The position numbers and the translations under genes were made by a program. Shown piece after piece: positions 8,245 to 17,546 of a stretch of 64,000 bases of DNA. The notes below the pieces were generated by a model. That model was given only the letters and a program-made list of their open reading frames with translations, was not told the origin of the DNA and ran no database searches. The first letter of the stretch is position 1. Each line of letters opens with the position of its first letter. The stretch is from Streptomyces hokutonensis (GTDB lineage Bacteria; Actinomycetota; Actinomycetes; Streptomycetales; Streptomycetaceae). The DNA is taken from the NCBI RefSeq assembly GCF_000376565.1, contig NZ_BARG01000031.1:62001-126000 (forward strand), read 5' to 3'.

Positions 8245-8649
8245 TCAATTGAAGAACAGCGTGCCCGAAGGCTCCCGGTGGCCCGGTTCCGTGTGCCAGT
8301 AGTCGCGGGTCTCCACAGCCAGCCCGGCCGCGTCGAAGCGCACGAAAACACAGCCGGCGAGCGTGGACGGCTCACCGTCCTCCTCGGCCAGGACCCTGAA
8401 CTCGGCCACGGCGACTCCGTGTTGACCGACGACCGGCGCCGAGAACCGCACGTCGCCCACCCGCTCCGCCGCGAACGACCAGCGCAGATACGCGGCCAAC
8501 TCGGCCCGCCCCCGGTGCGGTTCGCGGAACGGCATCGAGCGGTGGACGCAGTCCTCGGCGTACAACCCCAGCAGCGCGTCCACATCGTGCGCGGCCCACG
8601 CCCGGGCCCAGACGCGCACGAACCGCTCGGCGGCCTCACCGGTGTTCAT
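8245..8649 (-). CDS. SnoaL-like/NTF2-fold protein
   Basis: A 134-residue protein of the nuclear transport factor 2 fold (SnoaL-like). The pattern AERFVRVWARAWAAHDVDALLGLYAEDCVHRSMPFREPHRG is typical of this family, with conserved aromatic and acidic residues lining a small cone-shaped pocket. Many such proteins are isomerases, hydrolases or simple ligand binders; no catalytic role can be assigned. ATG at 8649 begins the conserved helix. It lies 10 nt after the acetyl esterase gene, so the two are probably one operon. Confidence 0.82.
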   Translation of the reverse strand: MNTGEAAERFVRVWARAWAAHDVDALLGLYAEDCVHRSMPFREPHRGRAELAAYLRWSFAAERVGDVRFSAPVVGQHGVAVAEFRVLAEEDGEPSTLAGCVFVRFDAAGLAVETRDYWHTEPGHREPSGTLFFN

Positions 8650-8659
8650 CGCGCGCCCC

Positions 8660-9628
8660 TCAGACGTACGACCGCAGCCAGTCCAGCTTGGCCGCCTCCT
8701 GGTAAGGGCCGCCGCCCTCATGGTCGTTGAAGTCGTAGACCTCGATCCTCTTGTCCTCGTGCGACCAGGCGTTGAACGCGGCGAACACGGTCGAGGGCGG
8801 GCAGGTCTCGTCCTCCAGGCCGGTCGAGAAGAGGGCGGGCGCGCGGCCGCGGGCCGCGAAGTGGACGCCGTCGAAGTACGAGAGCGTGCGCAGCACGTCC
8901 TCGGTGTGGCCGCGATGGGTCTTGAGGTAGTTGCCGATCTCCCGGTACGGGTCGCGGTTCGTGAGGGTCACCGCGCGCGGGTAGTCGCACAGGAACGGCA
9001 CGTCCGGCGCGATCCCGGCCAGGTCGCCGACCAGCCCGCCCACGGCGACGGTGATACCGCCGCCCTGGCTCGCGCCGAGCGCCACCGTGCGCGCGGGGTC
9101 GACCGACGGGTGCGAGCGGGCCGCCTCGACGGCCCGCACCCCGTCCGTGAACACGCGGCGGTAGTAGTAGTTCTCGGGGGCGTCGATGCCCCGGGTCATG
9201 AAGCCGGGGTACGCGGGCGCGCCGCCCACCGGGTCCGGGGTGCCACCGCCGCCGCCCCACGCGCTGCCCTGGCCGCGCGTGTCCATGATGAAGTGGGCGC
9301 GGCCGGTCGACGCCCACAGCAGGTTCTCGTGCGGGAGGCCCCGCCCGCCGCCGTAGCCGACGAACTCCACGACCAGCGGCAGGGGCTGGGCCGCGCCGGC
9401 CGGCAGCCGCAGCCAGCCCTTCACCGGGTGACCGCCGAACCCGGCGAACGTCACGTCGTACACCTGCACTGTCGAGAGTCCCGTGTCGACCGGCTCGAAG
9501 CGGGCGTCGAGATCGTGCTCGCGAGTCTCCTGGAGGGTCTTGGACCAGAAGGCGTCGAAGTCCTCGGGCTCGGCGGACGCGCTGCGGTACTCACGGAGTT
9601 CGCCGAGCGGAAGGTCGAACAGGGCCAT
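8660..9628 (-). CDS. Acetylxylan esterase / cephalosporin C deacetylase family (CE7)
   Basis: A 322-residue alpha/beta hydrolase of the AXE1 family, which removes acetyl groups from sugars or cephalosporins. The nucleophile serine is in GASQGGG, the acid in GLEDETCPPSTVF and the histidine in FNDHEGGG near the C-terminus, so the triad is complete. The conserved DTRGQGS motif is also present. No signal peptide is seen, consistent with cytoplasmic CE7 enzymes that act on imported acetylated oligosaccharides. ATG at 9628 starts the conserved MALFDLPLGEL; the longer frame from 9667 is unlikely. It is divergent from the amidohydrolase at 9732. Confidence 0.9.
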   Translation of the reverse strand: MALFDLPLGELREYRSASAEPEDFDAFWSKTLQETREHDLDARFEPVDTGLSTVQVYDVTFAGFGGHPVKGWLRLPAGAAQPLPLVVEFVGYGGGRGLPHENLLWASTGRAHFIMDTRGQGSAWGGGGGTPDPVGGAPAYPGFMTRGIDAPENYYYRRVFTDGVRAVEAARSHPSVDPARTVALGASQGGGITVAVGGLVGDLAGIAPDVPFLCDYPRAVTLTNRDPYREIGNYLKTHRGHTEDVLRTLSYFDGVHFAARGRAPALFSTGLEDETCPPSTVFAAFNAWSHEDKRIEVYDFNDHEGGGPYQEAAKLDWLRSYV

Positions 9629-9731
9629 CGATGACCACCTTTGTGAAGGGTGAGCGCGGATGATCACACCGTACGTGTGACATCGGAGGACTCGCCAGAC
9701 TCGTGCGGCGCCCCGCGCCTACCATGGCCGT

Positions 9732-11090
9732 ATGTCGTCAGCCGTGGATCTGCTGGTCAAGGACGCCGAACTGCTCGTCGTGGACGACGGGCGCGAGATC
9801 CTGGGCGGCTGGGTCGCCGTCACGGGTGGTCGGGTCACCGCCGTCGGTACGGGAGGGTCCGAGCCCGAAGCCGCCACGACCGTCTCGGCGGCCGGGCGGC
9901 TCGTCACCCCGGGCCTGATCAACACCCATCACCACATCTACCAGAACCTCACCCGCTCCTACGCGCCCGCCGTCAACGGCACCCTCTTCGACTGGCTGAC
10001 CACGCTCTATCCGCTGTGGGCGAGCCTCGACGAGGAGGCCGCGTACGTGTCGGCGTACGTCGGTATGGCGGAACTCCTCATGGGCGGCTGCACCACATCC
10101 TCCGACCACCTCTATGTGCATCCACGCCCCTATCTGGTAGACGCCGAGATCCGGGCCGCCCGCGACATCGGCTTCCGCTTCCACGCGACCCGCGGTTCGA
10201 TGACCCGGTCCGTCGAGGACGGGGGACTGCCGCCGAGGAGCGTCACGCAGAGCACGGACGAGGTCCTCGCCGACAGCGAGCGGCTGATCAAGGCCCACCA
10301 CGACCCGGAACCCGGCGCGCTGATCCGGGTCGCGCTCGCACCCTGCTCGCCGTTCTCGGTCACCAAGGACGTGATGACGGCGACCGCGGAACTCGCCGAG
10401 CGGTACGACGTACGGCTGCACACCCACCTCGCCGAGGACCGGGACGAGGACACGTACTGCCTGGAGACCTACGGCTGCCGGCCCGTCGAGTACTTCGAGG
10501 ACACCGGATGGATGAGCGACCGCACCTGGGTCGCGCACTGCATCTACCCGAACGACGACGAACTGCGCCGCCTCGCCGCCGCCGGGGTCGGTGTGGCGCA
10601 CTGCCCCAGCTCCAACATGCTGATCGGCGGCGGCACGGCCCGGGTCAAGGAGATGCGGGAACTCGGCCTGCCGGTCGGCATCGGCTGCGACGGTTCCGCC
10701 TCCACCGACCACGCCTCGCTGTGGATGGAGACCCGGGGCGCGCTGCTGCTGGGCCGCTACCGGGGCGGCCCCGGCGCGATGACCGCGCGCGACGCCCTCG
10801 ACATCGCGACCCGAGGCTCGGCGCGCTGCCTGGGCCGCGCCGACGAACTGGGACATCTGCGGCCGGGCGCGTGTGCCGACCTGGTCGTCTGGGACCTGCA
10901 CGAAGTCGCCCTGGCCGGCGCGCTGAGCGACCCCGTCGAGGCGTGGCTGCGCTGCGGGCCGGCGCGGGCGTGGACCACGGTCGTGGGTGGACGGGTCCTC
11001 GTCGACCGGGGTGAGCCGGCGCTGCCCGCGCTGGGGGATGTGCTGCGGGACCATGGGCGGATCGCACGGCGAATGCAGCAGGGGGTGTAG
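9732..11090 (+). CDS. 8-oxoguanine deaminase-like amidohydrolase
   Basis: A 452-residue amidohydrolase of the guanine deaminase/TRZ-ATZ family. Metal ligands are visible as NTHHHIYQN (about residues 64-72), THLAED (about 236), HC in VAHCIYPND and the aspartate in GIGCDGSAS. The sequence around NGTLFDWLTTLYPLWASLDEE is what I recognise from 8-oxoguanine deaminases, which convert 8-oxoguanine to urate plus ammonia. Hydroxyatrazine- or other triazine-type hydrolases are close relatives, so substrate is not certain. No other purine-salvage gene is adjacent; the divergent neighbour is the CE7 esterase. Confidence 0.8.
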   Translation: MSSAVDLLVKDAELLVVDDGREILGGWVAVTGGRVTAVGTGGSEPEAATTVSAAGRLVTPGLINTHHHIYQNLTRSYAPAVNGTLFDWLTTLYPLWASLDEEAAYVSAYVGMAELLMGGCTTSSDHLYVHPRPYLVDAEIRAARDIGFRFHATRGSMTRSVEDGGLPPRSVTQSTDEVLADSERLIKAHHDPEPGALIRVALAPCSPFSVTKDVMTATAELAERYDVRLHTHLAEDRDEDTYCLETYGCRPVEYFEDTGWMSDRTWVAHCIYPNDDELRRLAAAGVGVAHCPSSNMLIGGGTARVKEMRELGLPVGIGCDGSASTDHASLWMETRGALLLGRYRGGPGAMTARDALDIATRGSARCLGRADELGHLRPGACADLVVWDLHEVALAGALSDPVEAWLRCGPARAWTTVVGGRVLVDRGEPALPALGDVLRDHGRIARRMQQGV

Positions 11091-11140
11091 CGGCGGACCA
11101 TGCGCGGCGGGCACACGGCCCCCGTTTCGTGCCCCTCGTG

Positions 11141-11725
11141 TCACGCCCGACGGCGGGTCCACTGCGGTTCGGTGAGTGCCCAGTCCCGTTCCCACTCGGC
11201 CAGCCGGCGGCGCAGCGCGACCCGTCGGGTCACCGCGGAGGTGAGCAGCACCAGGGCGACCACACCGCCCGCGGCCCACATGCCGACCGTCAACGTGTGC
11301 TGCCAGACGGCCACTTCACCCGCGGGCTGTGCGACGTTGCGGCCCTGGGCGTCGAACCAGACGCCCACCACGTCACCGCGCCCCGTCCCCGCCGGGACCG
11401 CGGCCGTAGCCGTACGCGGTCCTTTGCCAGGTTCCGTCCAGCGCACCTCCACCAGGAAGCTGCGCGGGCGGCTGCCCTCCACGGAGGGGAGTTCGGCGGG
11501 CGGTTTGCCGATCACCTCCGCGCTGACCCGATGGCGGTCGGCCCGCTGGGCGGCAGCGACGGTCCGGGCCTGGTCGTGGGCCCACAGGCCCGCGGCGGCT
11601 CCGGCCAGCGGAGCGCAGACGAACAGGAGGACGGCGACGGCAATCGCCGTCCACGTCTCCACGACGTCCGACCGCCGCCGCAACGGATTGTGCCGCCTGC
11701 GCCGACTCCGTACCCGGTTCAGCAC
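11141..11725 (-). CDS. Rv1733c-family two-pass membrane protein
   Basis: A 194-residue protein with a basic N-terminus, a first membrane segment (about residues 25-47, TAIAVAVLLFVCAPLAGAAAGLW), an exported domain of about 85 residues, and a second segment (HTLTVGMWAAGGVVALVLLTSAV) with a basic cytoplasmic tail. This layout is that of the Rv1733c family, common in streptomycetes and named after a dormancy-regulon protein of Mycobacterium tuberculosis. Function is unknown. GTG at 11725 is chosen because GAGGAGG lies 5 nt upstream. It converges with the amidohydrolase. Confidence 0.8.
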   Translation of the reverse strand: MLNRVRSRRRRHNPLRRRSDVVETWTAIAVAVLLFVCAPLAGAAAGLWAHDQARTVAAAQRADRHRVSAEVIGKPPAELPSVEGSRPRSFLVEVRWTEPGKGPRTATAAVPAGTGRGDVVGVWFDAQGRNVAQPAGEVAVWQHTLTVGMWAAGGVVALVLLTSAVTRRVALRRRLAEWERDWALTEPQWTRRRA

Positions 11726-11898
11726 GTCGACCTCCTCGCCGTCACCGGAGCCGAGGAACCGGAAGACCGGAAGCCCACTGCGGGGCCGGTCCGCCGCTGC
11801 CTCGACACCGCGCACGCATGCGAGCGTCCACACAGCAGTCGTACCCCCTCCGGGGCACTTCCCTCAACCGGAGCCGGAGAGATCGGCAGGCGCGAGCC

Positions 11899-12646
11899 TC
11901 AGCCGAAGCGCTCGATGCGGATACGGTCCACCGGCTGGCCCGCCTCGACCAGCAGCCGCGAGGCATGCTCGGCGAAGCCGTTCGAGCCGCACACATAGGC
12001 CTCCCACCCACCGGGAGGCTGTTCGGCCAGGAGCGGCGCCACATGTGCCGCGGCCATACGTCCCACCGGCACACCCTGTGGCGCGGTGCGCGTGAACACG
12101 GTCGTCGTCTCGGCGCCGTACTCCCGCGCGTAGATCAACTCCTCGGGACCGCGCGCCGACACCACCAGCCGCAGCGGCACGGACAGCCGCCGCGCACGGT
12201 GCTGCCGGAGCATCGACATCAGCGGTACGACCCCGGAACCGGCGCCCAGCAGCAGCGCGGGCCGGTCGCCGGGCCAGGCGAAGAAGCCGCTCAGCGGGCC
12301 GCGCACCTCGACCGTGTCACCGGGCGCGGCCACCGTGTGGAACCAGCCGGAGACCTCGCCGCCCTCGACATGGTCCAGGGTCAGTTCCACATGCCCGGTG
12401 TCGTCCGGGTGCGAGGCGATCGAGTAGTGGCGCTGCGCCACATAGCCGTCCTCGGCGCGCAGCCGCAGCATCAGGTGCTGGCCCGCCAGATGGCCGCTCC
12501 AGCCGGGCACCGCGAACCGGAACGTCGAGGCGTGCGGGGTCTCCCGGCGGATCTCGGTGAGCGTGGCGGTCTGCCACACGGCGGCGGCCCGGTTGCTCAC
12601 GGCGATGCGTCCCGGCACCGCGAACCTGGTGGTGGGCGCGAAGGTG

Positions 12647-12654
<8 letters not shown>
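11899..12654 (-). CDS. Ferredoxin reductase-type FAD/NAD(P) oxidoreductase
   Basis: A 251-residue flavoprotein reductase. The FAD-binding motif RHYSIAS (the RxYS signature) and the NAD-binding GAGSGVVPLMSML are both present, and the C-terminal CGSNGFAEHASRLL is the usual end of the NAD domain. There is no 2Fe-2S cysteine cluster, so it passes electrons from NAD(P)H to a separate acceptor. The GTG at 12654 overlaps the stop of the upstream molybdopterin gene by 8 nt, so the obvious partner is that oxidoreductase. A longer frame to 12957 lies inside the partner gene and is rejected. Confidence 0.88.
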
Positions 12655-13252
<598 letters not shown>

Positions 13253-13478
13253 ACGGGTGGAGCCTCCAGGTCGCTGCGGCGCGGGTCCGCCGGGCGAGCG
13301 TGATCAGTGAGTTCTCGTTTCAACGGTACGCGTCCACCGGGTATGCCCAGGTCCGAGGGGTACCGGCGATCATTGCGGCCGTATGAACTCTCCGGGCTCC
13401 GGGGAATAGCCGCCCGGTGGTCGACCTTGGTCTTGAGTGTCGACGATGTGGTGACTGCGAAGGAGAGTGAGGGAGCAG

Positions 13479-14405
13479 ATGCCGAAGGCATACGTCTTCA
13501 CGCGTTACGGGGGACCTGAGACGGAGGCGCTCGTAGAGGTGGACCGGCCGAGTCCCGGTCCCGGTGAAGTCCTTGTCGCGGTGCGCGTGGCCGGGGTGAA
13601 CCCGGTCGACTGGAAGCTGCGCACCGGCTACCGGCGGCCCGGCGAGACGGACACCCGCACGTTCCCCGCGGTCTTCGGCAACGAGGTGTCCGGCGTCGTC
13701 GAGGAGATCGGCGCGGGCGTGGACGGCATCGCCGTCGGCGACGAGGTCTTCGGCAACACGGTGGCCGGCGGCTACGCCGAGTACGCCCTGCTCCCCGCGA
13801 CCATCACCGCGCACAAGCCCGCCGAGCTCTCCTTCCAGGACGCCGCCACCCTCCCCGTCGCCGCGGCCACCGCCTACGACGGCGTCCGCCAGCTCGACCT
13901 GCCCGCCGGCGCGACCGTGCTGGTCACCGGTGCGGGCGGCGGCGTCGGCTCCGCGGCCCTGCAGATCGCCCGGGCCCTCGGACTGCGCGCCGTGGGCGTG
14001 GCGAGCGAGGGCAAGAAGGACTTCGTGGAGTCGCTGGGCGCGGTCCACGTCCCGTCCGGACCCGACCTGGCCGCACGGGTGCGGGCGGCCGCCCCGGACG
14101 GTGTCGACGGCGTCTACGACCTCGTCGGCGGCGAGGTGCTCGCCGAGGCCGCGACCCTGCTCACCGACCCCGCGAAGCTGGTCACCGCCGGGGCCCCCGC
14201 CCCCGAGGTCGAGAAGCTCGGCGGCGCCCGGGTCCAGCGGGCCCGCGGCACGGCCGTCCTCGACGCGGTCGCGCGGCTCGTGGTCGGCGGCGAACTGGAC
14301 CCGCACGTGACACGGACCTTCCCGCTCGACCAGGCCGGCGAGGCCCTGCGTACCGTCGAGGACGGCCACGCGCGCGGCAAGATCGTGATCGAGGTCTCCG
14401 CATGA
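13479..14405 (+). CDS. NADP-dependent quinone oxidoreductase-like protein (MDR family)
   Basis: A 308-residue medium-chain reductase. The N-terminal GroES-like domain contains GVNPVDWKLRTG, and the nucleotide-binding site is VTGAGGGVGSAALQIARALG. The zinc ligands of alcohol dehydrogenases are missing, which places it with zinc-free quinone/enone reductases. ATG at 13479 follows a GGAG-rich leader; an upstream ATG at 13467 is less well placed. It is followed by an acetyltransferase gene with an ATGA overlap, so the two are co-translated. Confidence 0.87.
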   Translation: MPKAYVFTRYGGPETEALVEVDRPSPGPGEVLVAVRVAGVNPVDWKLRTGYRRPGETDTRTFPAVFGNEVSGVVEEIGAGVDGIAVGDEVFGNTVAGGYAEYALLPATITAHKPAELSFQDAATLPVAAATAYDGVRQLDLPAGATVLVTGAGGGVGSAALQIARALGLRAVGVASEGKKDFVESLGAVHVPSGPDLAARVRAAAPDGVDGVYDLVGGEVLAEAATLLTDPAKLVTAGAPAPEVEKLGGARVQRARGTAVLDAVARLVVGGELDPHVTRTFPLDQAGEALRTVEDGHARGKIVIEVSA

Positions 14406-15124
14406 GCACGTCCGACGAACGCCTCCTCGACAACCCCGCCCGGGCCGCCCTCACCGGCCCGCACGCCCACTTCGCCGAGCGGCGCGGCCGGATCCTGCGC
14501 TACCCGGTCGACGTGTCCCCGTGGCTGGCCCTGCCCGACGAGCCCGACGCCGACGACTGGGCGGACGTCGCCGCGCTCGCCGGTCCCGGCGCCGAGATCG
14601 CGCTCTTCGGCTGCCGGGGACAGGTGCCCGACGACTGGGAGGTCACCTTCGACATCGACGGCGTACAGATGGTGGACGACGGGCTGGCCGCCGCGCCGGA
14701 CCCGGAGGCGGTTCTCCTCGGTCCGGCCGACGTGCCCGAGATGCTCGACCTGGTGGAGCGGACCAGGCCGGGCCCGTTCCTGCCCCGCACCGTCGAACTC
14801 GGCACCTACCTGGGCATCCGCCGGGGCGGCGCCCTCGTCGCCATGGCCGGCGAACGGCTCCACCTGCCCGGCTGGACCGAGATCAGCGCCGTCTGCACCG
14901 ACCCGTCCGTTCGCGGCCAGGGCCTCGCCAGCCGCCTGATCCTCGCCGTCGCCCACGGCATCCGCGAACGCGGCGAGACCCCGTTCCTGCACACCGGAGC
15001 GGGCAACACCACCGCGATACGGCTCTACGAGTCCCTGGGCTTCCGGCTGCGCAGGACCACCGCGTTCCTCGCGGCACGGGCGCCGGAGCACCTGACCGAG
15101 AACCGGGCGGTCGGGGTGTCGTAG
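14402..15124 (+). CDS. GNAT-family N-acetyltransferase
   Basis: A 240-residue protein. The C-terminal half is a GNAT fold (FR47-like): the acetyl-CoA motif A reads AVCTDPSVRGQGLASRLIL, followed by the terminal strand HTGAGNTTAIRLYESLGF. The N-terminal 110 residues are family specific and probably bind the acceptor. Substrate is not predictable. The start codon overlaps the oxidoreductase stop (ATGA), so translation is coupled. Confidence 0.9.
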   Translation: MSTSDERLLDNPARAALTGPHAHFAERRGRILRYPVDVSPWLALPDEPDADDWADVAALAGPGAEIALFGCRGQVPDDWEVTFDIDGVQMVDDGLAAAPDPEAVLLGPADVPEMLDLVERTRPGPFLPRTVELGTYLGIRRGGALVAMAGERLHLPGWTEISAVCTDPSVRGQGLASRLILAVAHGIRERGETPFLHTGAGNTTAIRLYESLGFRLRRTTAFLAARAPEHLTENRAVGVS

Positions 15125-15134
15125 GACCGACTCC

Positions 15135-15578
15135 TCAGTTCCCCTCGGCGGGAGCCTCGCCCGACCAGGCGTTGTAGCGCTCCAGATAGCCGGCGAACCG
15201 CCGCAGATCCTCCTCCGGCCAGTCCGCCAGCCGCTCGCGGAAGGCGGCCTGGCGGTTCTCCGTGACCTGGGCGAGGATCCGGCGGCCGGCGTCGGTCAGA
15301 TGCAGGACCTGGACGCGATGGTCCTCGGGATCGGGACGCCGCTCGATGAGGCCGGCGCGCTCCAGGGCGGCGACCTGGCGGCTGACCGTGGACTTGTCGA
15401 GGGAGTAGTGCGCGGCCAGGTCGGTGGCCCGGCGGCCGTCGCGCTCCTCCAGGTGACTGAGCAGGGTGTACGACACCAGCGACAGCTCGGGGTGCAGCCG
15501 GCCCGCCGACGCCCGGGCGCGCCGCGCGAACGTCGTCATCTCGCGCTGGATGGTCTCCACGGCCCGGTCCGTTCCCAC
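15135..15578 (-). CDS. MarR-family transcriptional regulator
   Basis: A 147-residue regulator with the winged helix centred on RRATDLAAHYSLDKSTVSRQVAALERAGLIERRPDPEDHR, the classical MarR DNA-binding core plus wing. MarR proteins are dimeric repressors released by phenolics or oxidants. A pseudopalindrome at 15600-15614 lies 22 nt upstream of its start and is a natural autoregulatory operator. It converges with the oxidoreductase/GNAT operon, which may be its target in some conditions, but nothing in the sequence shows that. Confidence 0.9.
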   Translation of the reverse strand: MGTDRAVETIQREMTTFARRARASAGRLHPELSLVSYTLLSHLEERDGRRATDLAAHYSLDKSTVSRQVAALERAGLIERRPDPEDHRVQVLHLTDAGRRILAQVTENRQAAFRERLADWPEEDLRRFAGYLERYNAWSGEAPAEGN

Positions 15579-15599
15579 TGCGTCTCCTTCGCTCTCCTG

Positions 15600-15614
15600 G
15601 TTGCACAGTACAAC
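15600..15614. promoter_or_regulatory. Candidate MarR operator
   Basis: GTTGCACAGTACAAC is a 15-bp pseudopalindrome (GTTGYAC half-sites about a central base) just upstream of the MarR gene. Size and placement fit MarR autoregulation. Confidence 0.5.
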
Positions 15615-15822
15615 TCAGCGGGTGGCCCGGCTCCTCGTCGGCCCTGTGCTTCGGGTACTGTTGCCCTCCGTCGCGGACGTCCGCGGCCCTGAACTCCCGG
15701 GAGGTGAGACCCATTTCCGCTGTGTCATGCCGGGTGCTCTCACCTCAGGACAGCTCGGATCACCGGTAGCAGGTGACCGCGAGAGCGCCCTTCGGCCACC
15801 TTCCGAAAGGCTCTCGGCTTCC

Positions 15823-16626
15823 ATGCCTTCCCCTTCCCCCGTTTCCCCCGCCTCCGTCGTCGCCGCGCTCCGCGCCGCGGGCTGTGTCTTCGCCGAGGAC
15901 GAGGCGCGGCTGATCCTCTCCGCCGCCCGCACCCCGGACGAGATCGCCGCCATGGTGGACCGCCGCGTCGAGGGCCTGCCCCTCGAACTCGTCGTGGGCC
16001 ACGCCGAGTTCCGGAGTCTGCGCATCGCCGTGGAACCCGGTGTGTTCGTGCCCCGCCGCCGTACCGAGTTCCTCGTCGAGCAGGGCCTCGCGCACGCCCC
16101 GGACGCGTCCGTCGTCGTGGACCTGTGCTGCGGTTCCGGCGCGGTCGGCGCGGCCCTCGCCGCCGCCCTCGGCCCGGTCGAACTGCACGCCGCCGACATC
16201 GACCCCGCCGCCACGCGCTGCGCCCGCCGCAATGTCGCCGCCTTCGGCGGGCACGTCCACACCGGCGACCTGTTCGCCGCGCTGCCCGACGAGTTGCGCG
16301 GACGCGTCGACATCCTCGCGGCCAACGTGCCCTACGTCCCCAGCGGCGAGGTCGGTCTGCTGCCCGCGGAGGCCCGCGAGCACGAGCCGCTGGTCGCCCT
16401 CGACGGTGGCGCCGACGGCCTCGACATACTTCGCGCGGTCGCCAACGGCGCACCCGGCTGGCTCGCCCCCGGCGGCTGTCTGCTCGTCGAGACCAGTGAG
16501 CGTCAACTCCCGTCAGCGGTCGAGGCGTTCAGGAGCGCGGGTCTCGAGACGCGGTCGGCCTACTCCGAGGAGCTGTACGCCAACGTCGTGATCGGTGTCG
16601 CGCAGGCCGGCTCCGTCAGGTCGTAG
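15823..16626 (+). CDS. PrmC/HemK-like protein N5-glutamine methyltransferase
   Basis: A 267-residue class I SAM methyltransferase. The SAM site is VVDLCCGSGAVGAALAAAL (about residues 102-120) and the substrate-amide motif is NVPYVPS in place of the usual NPPY, as in the group of putative protein glutamine methyltransferases paralogous to PrmC. PrmC itself methylates the GGQ glutamine of release factors; this paralogue's target is not known. ATG at 15823 begins the conserved helical N-domain. Its last 11 bases overlap the end of the convergent membrane-protein gene. Confidence 0.86.
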   Translation: MPSPSPVSPASVVAALRAAGCVFAEDEARLILSAARTPDEIAAMVDRRVEGLPLELVVGHAEFRSLRIAVEPGVFVPRRRTEFLVEQGLAHAPDASVVVDLCCGSGAVGAALAAALGPVELHAADIDPAATRCARRNVAAFGGHVHTGDLFAALPDELRGRVDILAANVPYVPSGEVGLLPAEAREHEPLVALDGGADGLDILRAVANGAPGWLAPGGCLLVETSERQLPSAVEAFRSAGLETRSAYSEELYANVVIGVAQAGSVRS

Positions 16627-17350
16627 CGCCACTGCCGGACGGGCTGGGCGAAGGCGCACCGCTCGGGCCGCCGCGTCCCCACGGGCCGCGGCCGCCCTGG
16701 AACCCGCCCCGTCCGTCCTGGCCCTTGCGGTCGAGGGTTCCCGTGAAGGCCCGGTCGGCGGTCCTGGTGCCGCTGTCGGAGCGGGTGCCGATCAGGGAGG
16801 CGGTGTCGCCCTTCTTGAGCGCGGCGGAGTTCTGGGCCGTGGCGTCGGAACCCACGGTCCAGGTCCACGAGGTCCCGTCGTCGCTCTTGACGGTGACCTG
16901 GTCGCCGTCCACCTTCGTGACCGTTCCGCGCTGCCAGATCCGTACGACCCACTTGCCGGTGGAGTCGTCCTTGACCGTCGCTTCCCCGTGCACGGCCTTG
17001 CCGCCGACCCCGAAGCCGAACCACATGCCGCCCCCGTGCCGGAAACCGGGCCCGCCGGGCGACGGCGAACCGGACGGGGCGGAGGACCCGGCCGCGGCGG
17101 GAATCGCTTCGCTGCCCGAACCTCCGGAGGTCGCCGCGTACGCGACGCTTCCGCCCAGCGCGAGCACGCCCACGGTGACCGCGGCGATCACCGCGCGGGC
17201 CCGCTTCGAACGCTGCCGCCACAGCCGGTCGAGACCGTGCTCCCGCTCGGCCCCGCCGGGTCCGGTGAGCACCTCCCACTCGGGTGCGTGGTCCGGCATC
17301 GGCGGTATCGCCCCGGCGCTGTGGTCGTCGTGTTCAGGGTCGTGCGTCAC
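16616..17350 (-). CDS. Membrane-anchored protein with DUF5666-like extracytoplasmic domain
   Basis: A 244-residue protein: a short acidic cytoplasmic N-terminus (residues 1-50), one membrane segment (AVIAAVTVGVLALGGSVAYAA, about 53-73), a Gly/Ser/Pro-rich linker, then a small beta-rich domain (about 120-210) in which TVTKVDGDQVTVKSDDG resembles DUF5666/OB-like repeats, and a Gly/Pro-rich tail. Function is unknown. GTG at 17350 has GGGAG upstream. The frame could extend to 17482 but that part is not protein-like. The 3' end overlaps the convergent methyltransferase. Confidence 0.72.
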   Translation of the reverse strand: MTHDPEHDDHSAGAIPPMPDHAPEWEVLTGPGGAEREHGLDRLWRQRSKRARAVIAAVTVGVLALGGSVAYAATSGGSGSEAIPAAAGSSAPSGSPSPGGPGFRHGGGMWFGFGVGGKAVHGEATVKDDSTGKWVVRIWQRGTVTKVDGDQVTVKSDDGTSWTWTVGSDATAQNSAALKKGDTASLIGTRSDSGTRTADRAFTGTLDRKGQDGRGGFQGGRGPWGRGGPSGAPSPSPSGSGATT

Positions 17351-17477
17351 GGCTCGCTCCCTCGGCCCGGGCGTCCGGCATCCCGCGGCACGCCTCCCTG
17401 TGATTCTCGACTCCTCCCGATAAGGAACAGGTAACGGCTCCCTGTGAATCCGGGGGACGGGTCTGCCCGAGCCTTTA

Positions 17478-17491
17478 TGCAACTAGTTGCA
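17478..17491. promoter_or_regulatory. Perfect 14-bp palindrome, probable operator
   Basis: TGCAACTAGTTGCA, an AT-rich island in GC-rich DNA, 55 nt before the FadH-like start. Size and symmetry suit a MarR- or PadR-type repressor. The PadR gene immediately downstream of the FadH-like gene is the nearest candidate. Confidence 0.5.
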
Positions 17492-17546
17492 CAAACGCGG
17501 TCCCGTCCTCTACAAAAGAGGCACGACACCGCGCACGGAGGGCCCG

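Noticed and set aside
9676..9682. Minus-strand TGTCACA before the CE7 esterase
   Set aside because: After 16 nt the sequence is CCGC, not GGTC/CGTC, so it does not match the six ECF41-type sites.
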